From contig JAZBRS010000020.1 in assembly GCA_037176725.1 (NCBI GenBank), forward strand, positions 91,086,001 to 91,150,000: a stretch of DNA of 64,000 nt, written 5' to 3'. The translations under genes were made by a program, and so were the position numbers. The notes beneath the pieces are model-generated. The model saw nothing but the letters and a program-made list of their open reading frames with translations, searched no databases and had not been told where the DNA came from. How positions within the stretch are numbered: the stretch's first letter is position 1; each line of letters starts with the position of its first letter. Shown in pieces: positions 1 to 8,800 of the stretch. The stretch comes from Posidonia oceanica (Eukaryota > Streptophyta > Magnoliopsida > Alismatales > Posidoniaceae).

Positions 1-1
1 C

Positions 2-601
2 AAGATCAAGCATCATCGCTCCTCACCATACCGGCCTCAGATGAATGGAGCAGTGGAGTCTGCCAACAAGAACATCATCAAGATCATGAAGAAGATGGCA
101 GAAACCCACAAGGATTGGCACGACAAGCTCCCGTACGCACTCTGGGCGTACAGGACATCAATCCGGACCTCGACAGGGGCCACCCCGTACTCGCTGGTGT
201 ACGGCATGGAAGCGGTATTGCCTGTTGAAGTGGAGATCCCCTCACTGCGGATCTTGCGAGAAGCTGAGTTGGAAGAGGCAGAATGGGTCGAAGACCGCTG
301 CGTCCAACTGAACCTGATTGATGAGCACAGACTACAAGCCATGCACAACGCCCATTGTTATCAGAAGCGAATGGCTAGAGCATTCTTGAAGAAAGTCCGG
401 CCCAGAAGCTTCCAGCCCGGAGATCTAGTTCTGCGTGCCATTCATCTATCGGACGGTCGAGGCAAATTCCAACCTAACTGGCGCGGACCCTTTGTAGTTA
501 AGCAGATCTTCTCAGGCGGCGCAGTAACTCTTGAGGACATGGACCAGGTCGAGCAGTCCGAGCCGGTCAACATGTGCTACCTCAAGAAGTACTATCAGTA
601 G
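2..601 (+). CDS. Integrase C-terminal part (end of pol), element A, partial at 5' end
   Basis: This is the last ~199 codons of a Ty3/gypsy polyprotein, open from the window edge to TAG at 599-601. Integrase inserts the cDNA into host DNA. Seen: the end of the catalytic core with the glutamate of the D,D35E triad in MNGAVESANKN (near fragment residue 18), then the DKLPYALWAYRTS and YGMEAVLPVEVEIPS segments typical of plant gypsy integrases, and a C-terminal GKFQPNWRGPFVV block ending YLKKYYQ. The two catalytic aspartates lie upstream of the window. Elements B (28176-29036) and D (58108-58258) end with the same YLKKYYQ, which supports the stop as the true end of pol. This is the least damaged integrase fragment of the three. 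Confidence 0.9.
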   Translation, partial: KIKHHRSSPYRPQMNGAVESANKNIIKIMKKMAETHKDWHDKLPYALWAYRTSIRTSTGATPYSLVYGMEAVLPVEVEIPSLRILREAELEEAEWVEDRCVQLNLIDEHRLQAMHNAHCYQKRMARAFLKKVRPRSFQPGDLVLRAIHLSDGRGKFQPNWRGPFVVKQIFSGGAVTLEDMDQVEQSEPVNMCYLKKYYQ

Positions 602-1953
602 CTGGGAGTAGCCATTGCGGATTCTTCCTCCCATTTGTCATGTTCTCGCCATTTGCATATCTTTGTATCTCTTTTCGCCCTATCTCCTCCGTACTTCACT
701 TCATCCACTCTCTTGCATTTCCTGACATCGCAACACTCCCATGCATCCCTCCGCTCATCCCATTCGCATCTCTTATAAAATCATACATTGCATTCTGCCC
801 GGTGATGAAAACCGGAGGTGCTTGCCTGCTGCGAAAGGAGTCTCCCGACCTCACCCGATGCTACTTAGATGTCTTGACTAGTGAGGGAGCCACCACTCAA
901 TGAGAGCGGGCGAAATGCCCAAACCCCTAAGGACTTACGCCCTTTAGAAGAGTGCTAGGTGTTAGTCAGAAAGCAGTACATATCCCAGCCTAGATGTGCG
1001 GAAAAAGTGAGAGAAAGCGAGAGCCAAAAGTCTGTACCGGAAAGACCCTAACGCCCATCTCCCCTAAGGGAGGGGACAGCGGAAACCTGCAAACCCAAAA
1101 AAAAAAGAAAGGAAAATGAAAAAGAAAAAAAAGGAACGAAAAAAAAAGAAAAAAAAAACAAAAGGAGAATGATAGAAAAGAAAAGGGAGAGGGGGGGAAA
1201 GGCCCAATTCCCGCAAAAAAAAAAGGGGGAAAGAAAAAAAAAAAAGAAGAAGAAGAGAATAAAGGCAGGCCGCGTAACCCCGCACCTCTCACCTACCCTA
1301 GAAAAGAGTCAAAGCCCGGGTCGAGTCCTCCTTGCTTCCAAAATAGGAATGAGGAGAGCTCTGCACACCGACATTAAAAAAAAGAGAAGAAAGAGGTAGG
1401 AATGAGTGTAAGTCCTTGAGAGTTTGACATTGAGCCCGTCTTCTCTACACCACCACCAAACATCACCAACATCCTTCCTCGAGTGCCACCAACAAGTTAG
1501 GAGTCTGAGTAGAGTCCGGTGAGTTAAGGACCGCTCCCTTTCCATATAGCAGGCACCAAAGCACCCCGATACTGAGGGCAAACTACACCAAATCACACGC
1601 ATCTGCATTTTCCAGTCATCTCCACCCTCTTTGATCATCCCACTCCGCAAAGGCTTACTCCAGCGCTGAGACAGTACCTCTACTTAGCATGCGTTGGCAC
1701 CGTCAGGTTGCGACAACCCGGGGTTCCCGACAGTCCCCGCCACATCAACAGAATGCCCTTATGCTTATACATGTTCAATTGCCATAGTCTGAATGTTTAC
1801 TGCTAAATGTGTTGCACCTATTTCTACCAGTTTCAGAATCTGCTTTCTTATGATGGTTTTGTGCCTATATGAGCTCTGATAATTCACAGTCTTGGTAACA
1901 GGTATCTGAAGACTCTTGTAACAGCCGTCTGCCCACATCCTGCAATTTGTGCA
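602..1953 (+). other. Conserved non-coding spacer between pol and the DUF7745-like ORF, element A
   Basis: No believable gene is seen. The same blocks appear in reverse in B (26726-28175) and D (56929-58107). They include a block near 800-950 (GGGAGCCACCACTCA, AAACCCCTAAGGACTTACGCC), a block near 1400-1560, and TTGGTAACAG|GTATCTGAAG at 1892-1911, which reads like a 3' splice site and is kept in B and D. TATAAAA at 774-780 is present only in A. A 5' leader or intron for the downstream ORF is possible, but this is inference. Confidence 0.55.
1085..1258 (+). repeat. Purine-rich low-complexity tract
   Basis: About 175 bases of almost uninterrupted A and G runs. B and D have only short homopolymer runs at comparable places (27560-27573, 57999-58010), so the tract looks like an expansion specific to A. 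The predicted peptides on either strand are lysine-rich or phenylalanine-rich low-complexity shadows. Confidence 0.8.
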
Positions 1954-3030
1954 ATGGGTTTCCCCACCTTGGTAACCCCCACACACTGCTCCGAGATCCT
2001 GCGAGAATGGATCGGCAAGCTTACAAAAGATGACTGTGAGAAGCTGCGCCTGTGGGGCATTCCGACCAAACTGCTCAGGGCTGCTGATGTAGAGGTGAGC
2101 CGCCATCTTCTGTGTGCTGCTGCGCGATTCTGGAAACCAGCACACCATGTCTTCCGTTTCGGCAGAACTGAACTAACACCCACACTGGAAGAAGTGCGCC
2201 GGATCTGCGGCTTTTCCAAGATCTTGGGGCCGCCCATCTTCATGAGGCGTGACGGATACATGGCAGTCCTGAAACAGCTGACCGGCCTCTCTACCCAAAG
2301 TTGCCAGCAGAAGCTGATTTGTACTAGCGGGCCCATGCCTCTGCTTCGCCTAGCGTACTTTGATGATATTGTGGAAAAGCGCACTGAACTCGGAGACGAG
2401 CTGTGGCTCCGAGGGTTTGTCACCCGTTTCCTAGGCGAGCTGGTCTTTACTCATGGCAAGGTAACAGTGGCCGTCGAGATCGCTGAAATAGCACTCGCCG
2501 TGGTGACTCGCCAGATAGACCTAGCACCAGTTGTCTTGGCAGAAACCTACCGCAGTCTGGACCGCATCTCGCATTGCTGCTGCCACTTTCATGGTTGCGG
2601 ATCATTCATTCAGGTCTGGCTAGCGGCGCACACTGAGATAGACCTTCTGCGCCCCCAAGTGCATGCTTTCGAGGCCTACTGCAGCAACGGCCATGCCAAG
2701 GCAGTCAAGAGCGTCAAGGAAGAATATGAAAGGCTATCGGGACTGACAGACGACACAGTCACATGGCGCATCATTCCTTCTGTAGCCGAAGCATTCACTG
2801 TCTTCTTCAATGCACGCGACATGCGTTTGGCTGTGCTACCAGGATTTACTGCGGGTGTAGAATATCACCCTATCAGAGTCATGCGTCAGTTCGGCTTCCA
2901 GCAGGGCGCCTTTGTCGACAGCACAGTGCCTAAGCTCCTTCAAGAATATCCCCTCAGTACAATTGCCCCCACGAAGGAGCTGGCCAACCTGATGCAGCAT
3001 GGGGTGCGATCAACAGACACGCTGCAATAA
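1954..3030 (+). CDS. DUF7745-like (plant mobile domain related) extra ORF of element A, C-terminus frameshifted
   Basis: A 358-codon ORF in the sense orientation downstream of pol. Function is unknown. I match it from memory to DUF7745, related to the aminotransferase-like plant mobile domain: HHVFRFGRTELTPTLEEV near residues 68-85, LAPVVLAETYRSLDRISHC in the middle, then EYHPIRVMRQFGFQQGAF near the end. No signal peptide or membrane segment is evident. The ATG sits at the same place as in B (26725) and D (56928). Near 3017 one base is missing relative to B and D, so the frame stops at 3028-3030. Restoring the frame by comparison continues through GCTPEYITEVQDLWPI to ...KKARIS and a stop at 3153-3155. 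The ancestral protein was therefore near 400 residues. The ORF-to-element link is secure because it recurs three times; the domain name is less so. Confidence 0.7.
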   Translation: MGFPTLVTPTHCSEILREWIGKLTKDDCEKLRLWGIPTKLLRAADVEVSRHLLCAAARFWKPAHHVFRFGRTELTPTLEEVRRICGFSKILGPPIFMRRDGYMAVLKQLTGLSTQSCQQKLICTSGPMPLLRLAYFDDIVEKRTELGDELWLRGFVTRFLGELVFTHGKVTVAVEIAEIALAVVTRQIDLAPVVLAETYRSLDRISHCCCHFHGCGSFIQVWLAAHTEIDLLRPQVHAFEAYCSNGHAKAVKSVKEEYERLSGLTDDTVTWRIIPSVAEAFTVFFNARDMRLAVLPGFTAGVEYHPIRVMRQFGFQQGAFVDSTVPKLLQEYPLSTIAPTKELANLMQHGVRSTDTLQ

Positions 3031-3477
3031 GAGGTGTAGGGTGTACCCCTGAGTACATCACTGAAGTGCAGGACCTCTGGCCCATTGACGAAGTCCCGCC
3101 GAGCGGTCCCTTGTTCCCTGACTCTGGAAGATCAAAGAAGGCCCGAATTAGCTAGAGCCATCATGCAGCTGTCATTCTGTCTTCCTTTCAAGTTGTGCTG
3201 TACTTTTTGGCCTGTCACGGGCATGTAACCAACAATTCTATCAATGCAAAACTGTTTTGCGCTGGCTGTTCACATTTCAAAGCTGATCATGCATTCCATG
3301 CTCCTCGTCGCTCACGTCCGGAGGCCCCTTGGCCCGACTGATTGCTCGCATGATGCAGGAAAGTCCTCAGCAAACGACCCAGGCTCCAGGGCCTCTGCGA
3401 ACCCGCGCCGTCCGACCTGCCACCGGACATCCCCGGCTGAGTCTCCTTTGGGCTGGTACCCCAAACTACTCGTCTGA
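3031..3477 (+). other. 3' flank of the DUF7745-like ORF, element A
   Basis: The first 125 bases are the frameshifted C-terminal codons described above (true stop 3153-3155). The remainder holds no gene I can support. It is collinear with B 25147-25522 and D 49786-50153 on their minus strands. Confidence 0.5.
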
Positions 3478-3583
3478 CAAACACGTCAGTTTTGTCCACC
3501 CTTCGCTTTTCTCGATACCAGGGACGTTTCGACCAACCCCTGGTATCATCCTGATACCAGGGGCATCTTTTCAGATGCCCCGC
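3478..3583 (+). promoter_or_regulatory. Hairpin module with ACGT motif, element A
   Basis: ACAAACACGTCAGTTTTGTC at 3479-3498 is shared with B and D on the element sense strand. It contains CACGTCA, an ACGT core of the kind bound by plant bZIP factors. It is followed by GATACCAGGG (3514-3523), CCCCTGGTATC (3537-3547) and GATACCAGGGG (3553-3563), which can pair in alternative ways. GGGGCATCT-TTTC-AGATGCCCC at 3561-3582 is a perfect 9-bp stem. The module is repeated in B (25005-25146) and D (49640-49785). Confidence 0.6.
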
Positions 3584-3589
3584 AGTATC

Positions 3590-3990
3590 TCACCCTTGTT
3601 CTCATCCCCTCTTTGCCGGCCGATAAGTCCGATATCTTATCACCTTTCCCAATCAATCAATCTCATCATTATCTCATCTCCTCTTTGCCGGCCGATAAGT
3701 CCGATATCTTATCACATTTTCCAATCAAGCTCTCATCATTATCTCACCCCCCTTCTTTAGCATCAAGCTCTCATCATTACCTCATCCCCCTTCTTTAGCA
3801 TTAGCTCTCATCATTACCTCACCCCCCTTTCTTTAGCATTAGTTCTCATCATTACCTCATCCCCCTTCTTTAGCATTAGTTCTCATCATTACCTCACCCC
3901 CCTTCTTTAGCAATAACTCTCATCATTACCTCATCTCCCTCTTTAGAAGTAGCCTCTCATCATGATCTCATCCCCTCTTTTCAAGCAACC
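3590..3990 (+). repeat. Tandem repeat, about 38-bp unit
   Basis: Units of the form CTCTCATCATTACCTCA plus CCCCCTTCTTTAGCATTAG recur about six times with small length changes. The 5' part has two copies of a longer unit carrying GGCCGATAAGTCCGATATCT, which ties it to the GATA...TATC units that follow. The array grades into short CAATCA-type repeats up to about 4085. Confidence 0.8.
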
Positions 3991-4084
3991 AAGCACTCAT
4001 CAATCAATCATTCAGCAATCAATCATTCAGCATTCAATCACTCAACAACCAATCACTCATCACTCGATCATTTATCAATCAAGC

Positions 4085-5290
4085 ACCCTTAGGCTGATAT
4101 CCTAAACTATCAACAATCAAGCACTCCCAGGCTGATATTCCTAAACTATCTACTCCTAGGCTGATATTCCTAAACTATCTACTCTCAGGCTGATATTCCT
4201 AAACTATCTATTCTCAGGCTGATATCCTAAACTATCTATTCTCAGGCTGATATTCCTAAACTATCTATCTTCTGGCCGATCCATGGTTGGCCCGCAGTTG
4301 TGTTATACGGCTGACATCCAGTAACTGTCCCTCGCAATGCTGCTAGGCTGATAACCTAAACTATCGATCTAGGCTGATAACCTAAACTATCGCTAGGCTG
4401 ATATCCTAAACTATCTATCTAGGCTGATATCCTAAACTATCCGGCATTTGCGTTATACGGCTGACATCCAGTAACTGTCCCTCGTAATTGCCCTTTCCAG
4501 TTGATAGGACTGTAAACTATCGATCTAGGCTGATATCCTAAACTATCTATCTAGGCTGATATCCTAAACTATCGATCTAGGCTGATAACCTAAACTATCA
4601 ATCTAGGCTGATATCCTAAACTATCTATGGCAATTACGTTATACGGCTGATATCCAGTAACTATAACCCTTGCAATTGCTCTTTCCAGTTGATAGGACTG
4701 TAAACTATCTCTAGGCTGATAACCTAAACTATCGATCTAGGCTGATATCCTAAACTATCGATCTAGGCTGATAACCTAAACTATCGATCTAGGCTGATAA
4801 CCTAAACTATCGCCAGGCTGATATCCTAAACTATCGATCTAGGCTGATATCCTAAACTATCTATCGCAATTGCATTATACGGCTGACATCCAGTAACTGT
4901 CCCTCGCAATGCCGCTAGGCTGATAACCTAAACTATCGATCTAGGCTGATAACCTAAACTATCGCTAGGCTGATATCCTAAACTATCTATCTAGGCTGAT
5001 ATCCTAAACTATCCGGCATTTGCGTTATACGGCTGATATCCAGTAACTATCACTCATGGTTTGCCCTTTCCAGTTGATAGGACTGTAAACTATCGATCTA
5101 GGCTGATAACCTAAACTATCGCTAGGCTGATAACCTAAACTATCGATCTAGGCTGATATCCTAAACTATCTATGGCAACCATGTTATACGGCTGATACCC
5201 AGTAACTATCACTCACAACTGCACCTTCCGGTTGATAGGACCGTAAACTATCGTTCCGGTTGATAGGACCGTAAACTATCGCCCTCGGCT
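4085..5290 (+). repeat. GGCTGATATCCTAAACTATC tandem array with higher-order units
   Basis: About 32 copies of a 20-26-bp unit whose core is GGCTGATAtCCTAAACTATC or GGCTGATAaCCTAAACTATC. They are interrupted six times by a longer unit with GTTATACGGCTGACATCCAG (near 4302, 4452, 4637, 4873, 5022, 5182). The stretch from about 4302 is repeated from about 4873, an offset near 570 bp, so part of the array is a segmental duplication. Each core unit can fold as GATA...TATC. Confidence 0.85.
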
Positions 5291-5717
5291 GATGATCCGA
5301 AACTCATCCGGTCGATAAGTCCGACAACTTATCACCTCCCCGCGCGACTTCGTCCCAAAAGACGGAGCCCCGCATCCTTCTGCGTCCGAGAAAAGGTCCA
5401 CCTCTCCCGTCACGCCTTTGTGGCTTTGGCTATCCTTCTTTTTGTGGCAGGTCTGGACCTCCCGTCAAGCTCCGTGGTGCACCGCAACGTCCCTCTTCAG
5501 CGTCGTCAGCATCGCCAGCGTCACCCGCGTCGCTTCGGTCCCCCCATCGGTACTAACTCCAGCACTAACTTTTGCATTGCATCCGCATTAGCATGCATCG
5601 CATACATTGCATCTCATCCATTTGCACCTGCACATTGCACTGCGGCAACGATCTACGATGTTCGGTGCATCCGCCGAATAAGTGGCTCACGCCGATAACA
5701 ACCCTCTGCTCTCGCCA
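5291..5717 (+). other. 3' non-coding region between tandem array and PPT hairpin, element A
   Basis: It starts with degenerate GATA/TATC stem units (GGTCGATAAGTCCGACAAC near 5310), then a GC-rich part. CCGAATAAGTGGCTCACGCC near 5669 is conserved in reverse in B (near 22420-22440) and D (near 46785-46803). No coding region can be supported. Confidence 0.5.
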
Positions 5718-5808
5718 GTCAAATGGGGTGTCCCGTCAACCCTGAGCAGCGGCCTCGCTTCGCTCGGCCTCGCTCAGGGAGGGGCATCTGTTGACACCCC
5801 ATTTTGAC
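5718..5808 (+). other. Inverted repeat (hairpin) spanning PPT and LTR edge, element A
   Basis: GTCAAATGGGGTGTC at 5718 is the inverse of GACACCCCATTTTGAC at the LTR start. Inside it, CCCTGAGC near 5742 pairs with GCTCAGGG ending at 5779. The stem therefore brackets the polypurine tract. The same layout is present in B and D. Confidence 0.75.
5775..5788 (+). promoter_or_regulatory. Polypurine tract (plus-strand primer), element A
   Basis: CAGGGAGGGGCATC lies immediately before the LTR's TG. A purine run directly before the 3' LTR is where plus-strand synthesis starts in LTR retrotransposons. Equivalent tracts sit beside the LTR in B (22322-22340) and D (46687-46705). Confidence 0.75.
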
Positions 5809-8800
5809 AGGCTGGATCGTTTGGAGCCTTCCGGTGGCTGCTGGACCCGAATCTAGACCCAAATCCACACCTCCCTCTCCTTCTTTCCCCTCAAAGCAAG
5901 CCCAAACTCAACCTAAGAATACCCCCCTTTCCCGAACCTGAAAACCAACCAAATCCATAGGAAAACTCACCCCTGATGACTTAGCAAGCCCACCAAAAGC
6001 CTGCAAAATTTCAAACCAGAACCCCTCCCAAAAACCCTAGGAAACTTAGGCAAAACTACCCTTTTTCTACACCTCAAAACCCCTCCAAAACTTCCTCAAA
6101 ACGAAACCAAAACTTTGGGGCTAAAACTAGAAACCCTAGACCCCACACCCGCCAAATTTCACCCCTTTCCAAGACCTCTAAGACCCCCTTTTGGCCAAAT
6201 TATCGTTTTCTCTCTCCGGGATTATCGTTTTCTCTCTCCTCTCTCTCTCCTGATTATCGTCTCTCTTTTCATCCCCTTCTTGCCCTTTTTCTGGCCTGGC
6301 TGTGGGCCCCCTTTGTACTCCTATCCCTTCTCTATCTTATTCCTATTTTTATTTTATTTTTAACATTTTCCCTAAATTTTAAAAATCTTTTCCCTCAAAC
6401 CTATCTCTTTCCCCTTTTATTCTCTTTTTTTCCTTTTCTTCTTCTTTTTCTTTTCCTTCTTCTTTCTTTTGCAAAAATCCATGAAAATCCTTAAAAATCT
6501 GTAAAACCCCAAAACATAAAAGAAACAAATCAGAATTCCAAGAAAAGCAACTAAAAAAACATTAAACAAGTAATTAAAAACTCAAACTTAACTAAATCAA
6601 GCTAAAAAGAAAACCAAGCATGCAAACTAAAAAATGCAAAACAAACTAAAAGAAAATACTGTAAAATCAAGTAAAAAACTGAAATAAAGTCAGAACCTAC
6701 CAAAAGTAAAAACCCCACTAAAACATTAAAAAAACAAACCCTAAAGAGAAGAATTAAAAATCAAACACCAAAACAAGTGATTAAAGGAGGCAAAAGACCT
6801 AACCTAATAAGCATAAGAAAAACAACATAAAAACTTAATTAAAAAGGAAAAGGAAAATACACTTGAAAGACTTAAAAACACTTAATCAAACCAGAAAAAT
6901 CCAACTAAAAAACATCAAGAAGAATTAACAAATAAAAATCAAAAACATGGTTCAAAAGACTTAAGGAAGAAAAACATAAAAGACCAGAACTAAAAAGCCC
7001 AAAACCCTTTTTAATTAATATGAAAATAAATCCTAAAAATCCTAATTAACATCCTAAAATACTTAACAAGAAAACACAATTTTTAAAAACAATTTAAAAA
7101 GATTTAACCAACACTTAATCAAGTGGAAAATGAATTAACAACAAAGGAAAGCCCTAGAACCCTAATCAAGCCTAAAACACACTAATTAACCTAAAAACAG
7201 TTATTAAAAAAATCAATTAAACACCTAACCTACAACCCAATTCATCTAATATTTTCGTTTATTTTTATCTTATTTTTTCCTATTTTATTCCCCTCCTTCT
7301 TTCCCTCTTTCTTTCTTTCTTCCCTTTTATTTTTTCCTTTCTTCCTTACTGGGCTCATCAGCCCGTTTCCCTTTTATTTTTCTTTTTCTTTTCAAACGCC
7401 AGCCCAGCCCACAGCAACAGTCCACCTTCTTCCTCCTTCCTCTCCCGCGTGCCAGCTGCTACAGTATCCGCCGGCCTGCAGCTCTGCCTGGCCTGCCACC
7501 TCCTGCTCGAGCCGGACTGGCGCGCCGAATCCCGTCCGTGCCCCTGCCATCGCCTCTCCGCAGCATTCAATGGCCTCGGACCTGCAAAGCCAAGAGAGGA
7601 AGTCGTCAGAATTCAGAGCAGAAAGGAGGAGAAATCAGGCCTGAATCAGGAAGAAGAGAGGGGAGAAAAGATTGAGATTTGATCCCGGAGAGACCGGAGC
7701 TTTCCAGAGTGATCCCCAGCAAGCGAGAGCCCCCTTTCTCCCTCAGAAATCCACCAAAAATGCAGAACTTCGACCTCTTCCTTCCGCAGCAAACCCAGAC
7801 CCAAAACACCCCGAGAATCCTTCAGGATTGGCCGCCCAATCTCACCCAAACCTCCTGCAACTCCTCCCTTCCTTCCCCCGTCGAAAACAACCCACATTTC
7901 CCCCGAGACACCCTGAAATCCAACCAGAACCCAACATCTCTTCCTCCAAAAATTCCCTCCTTCTCAGTCCCTGAAACTTGTCCAAACTCCTCCGAGCCAC
8001 TCGCCTGAACCACATCTTCTCAGGCCACCCATCCCTCAGCCGAATAGCACACCACACCTCCGACTGTCCACAACAAACACCTGTGCTGATTTCTGCCCGA
8101 AACTCGACCCACCAGCAACCTCTCAACACAGCGTCCCTCAGGCTAATCTAAGCCCTTCCACACCCTCACCGGACCTTCAGCAGTCCACCGGAAGCTGCCA
8201 CTCGAGCCAGAGGGCGATAGACGGCTCTCCCCACCTCAGGCAACGCCACCTGCACCCATTTCAGCCGCTTGCTCCTCCGATCGCCGAACCTCTGCTCCAG
8301 GTACTCAGAAAGCTCCGGAGGATCGCGTGGAGCCGATCCCAACGCCCGCGAGCCGCCGCTGACGTCCGCACACTCCGGACGCCCACCTCCGGCAACTGTA
8401 GAATCCTCCTAGGTCGGGAGGACACCTCGGCTGCCCAAACAGGTAACCACTAACCTCCTTGGCTCCCTCTCCCTCCTCTAATGCTTCTCCGCCAGTCAGA
8501 GCCAGCCCTCCGGCCCTCCTGCTCCAGCGGCGTCTCACCGGTCAGTCCTTCGTCTCCGGCGCCGGCCACCTGTCTTCCGGACGTCCCAGCCACTGGAACG
8601 TTGCTCCGACACCCTCCAGGGCTTCGCACGGTCGCCGGCAGTCCCCTCCGCCCTCCCGTGCATCTGCGAGCGCCCTGGGTCGGCGGTGCTGAGCTCCGGC
8701 GGTCTCTGCTACAGTACCTCCCCACCATCGGCAGTTCACTGTAGCATTATTTTCTCAGTTATATAGTTTTAATGCGAATATTACATTTCTACCTTAAGTT

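Noticed and set aside
8305..8744. GC-rich ORFs on both strands in A's LTR
   Set aside because: Several frames are open at once, the ORFs are short, no motif is recognised, and they are not kept in E at the same place.
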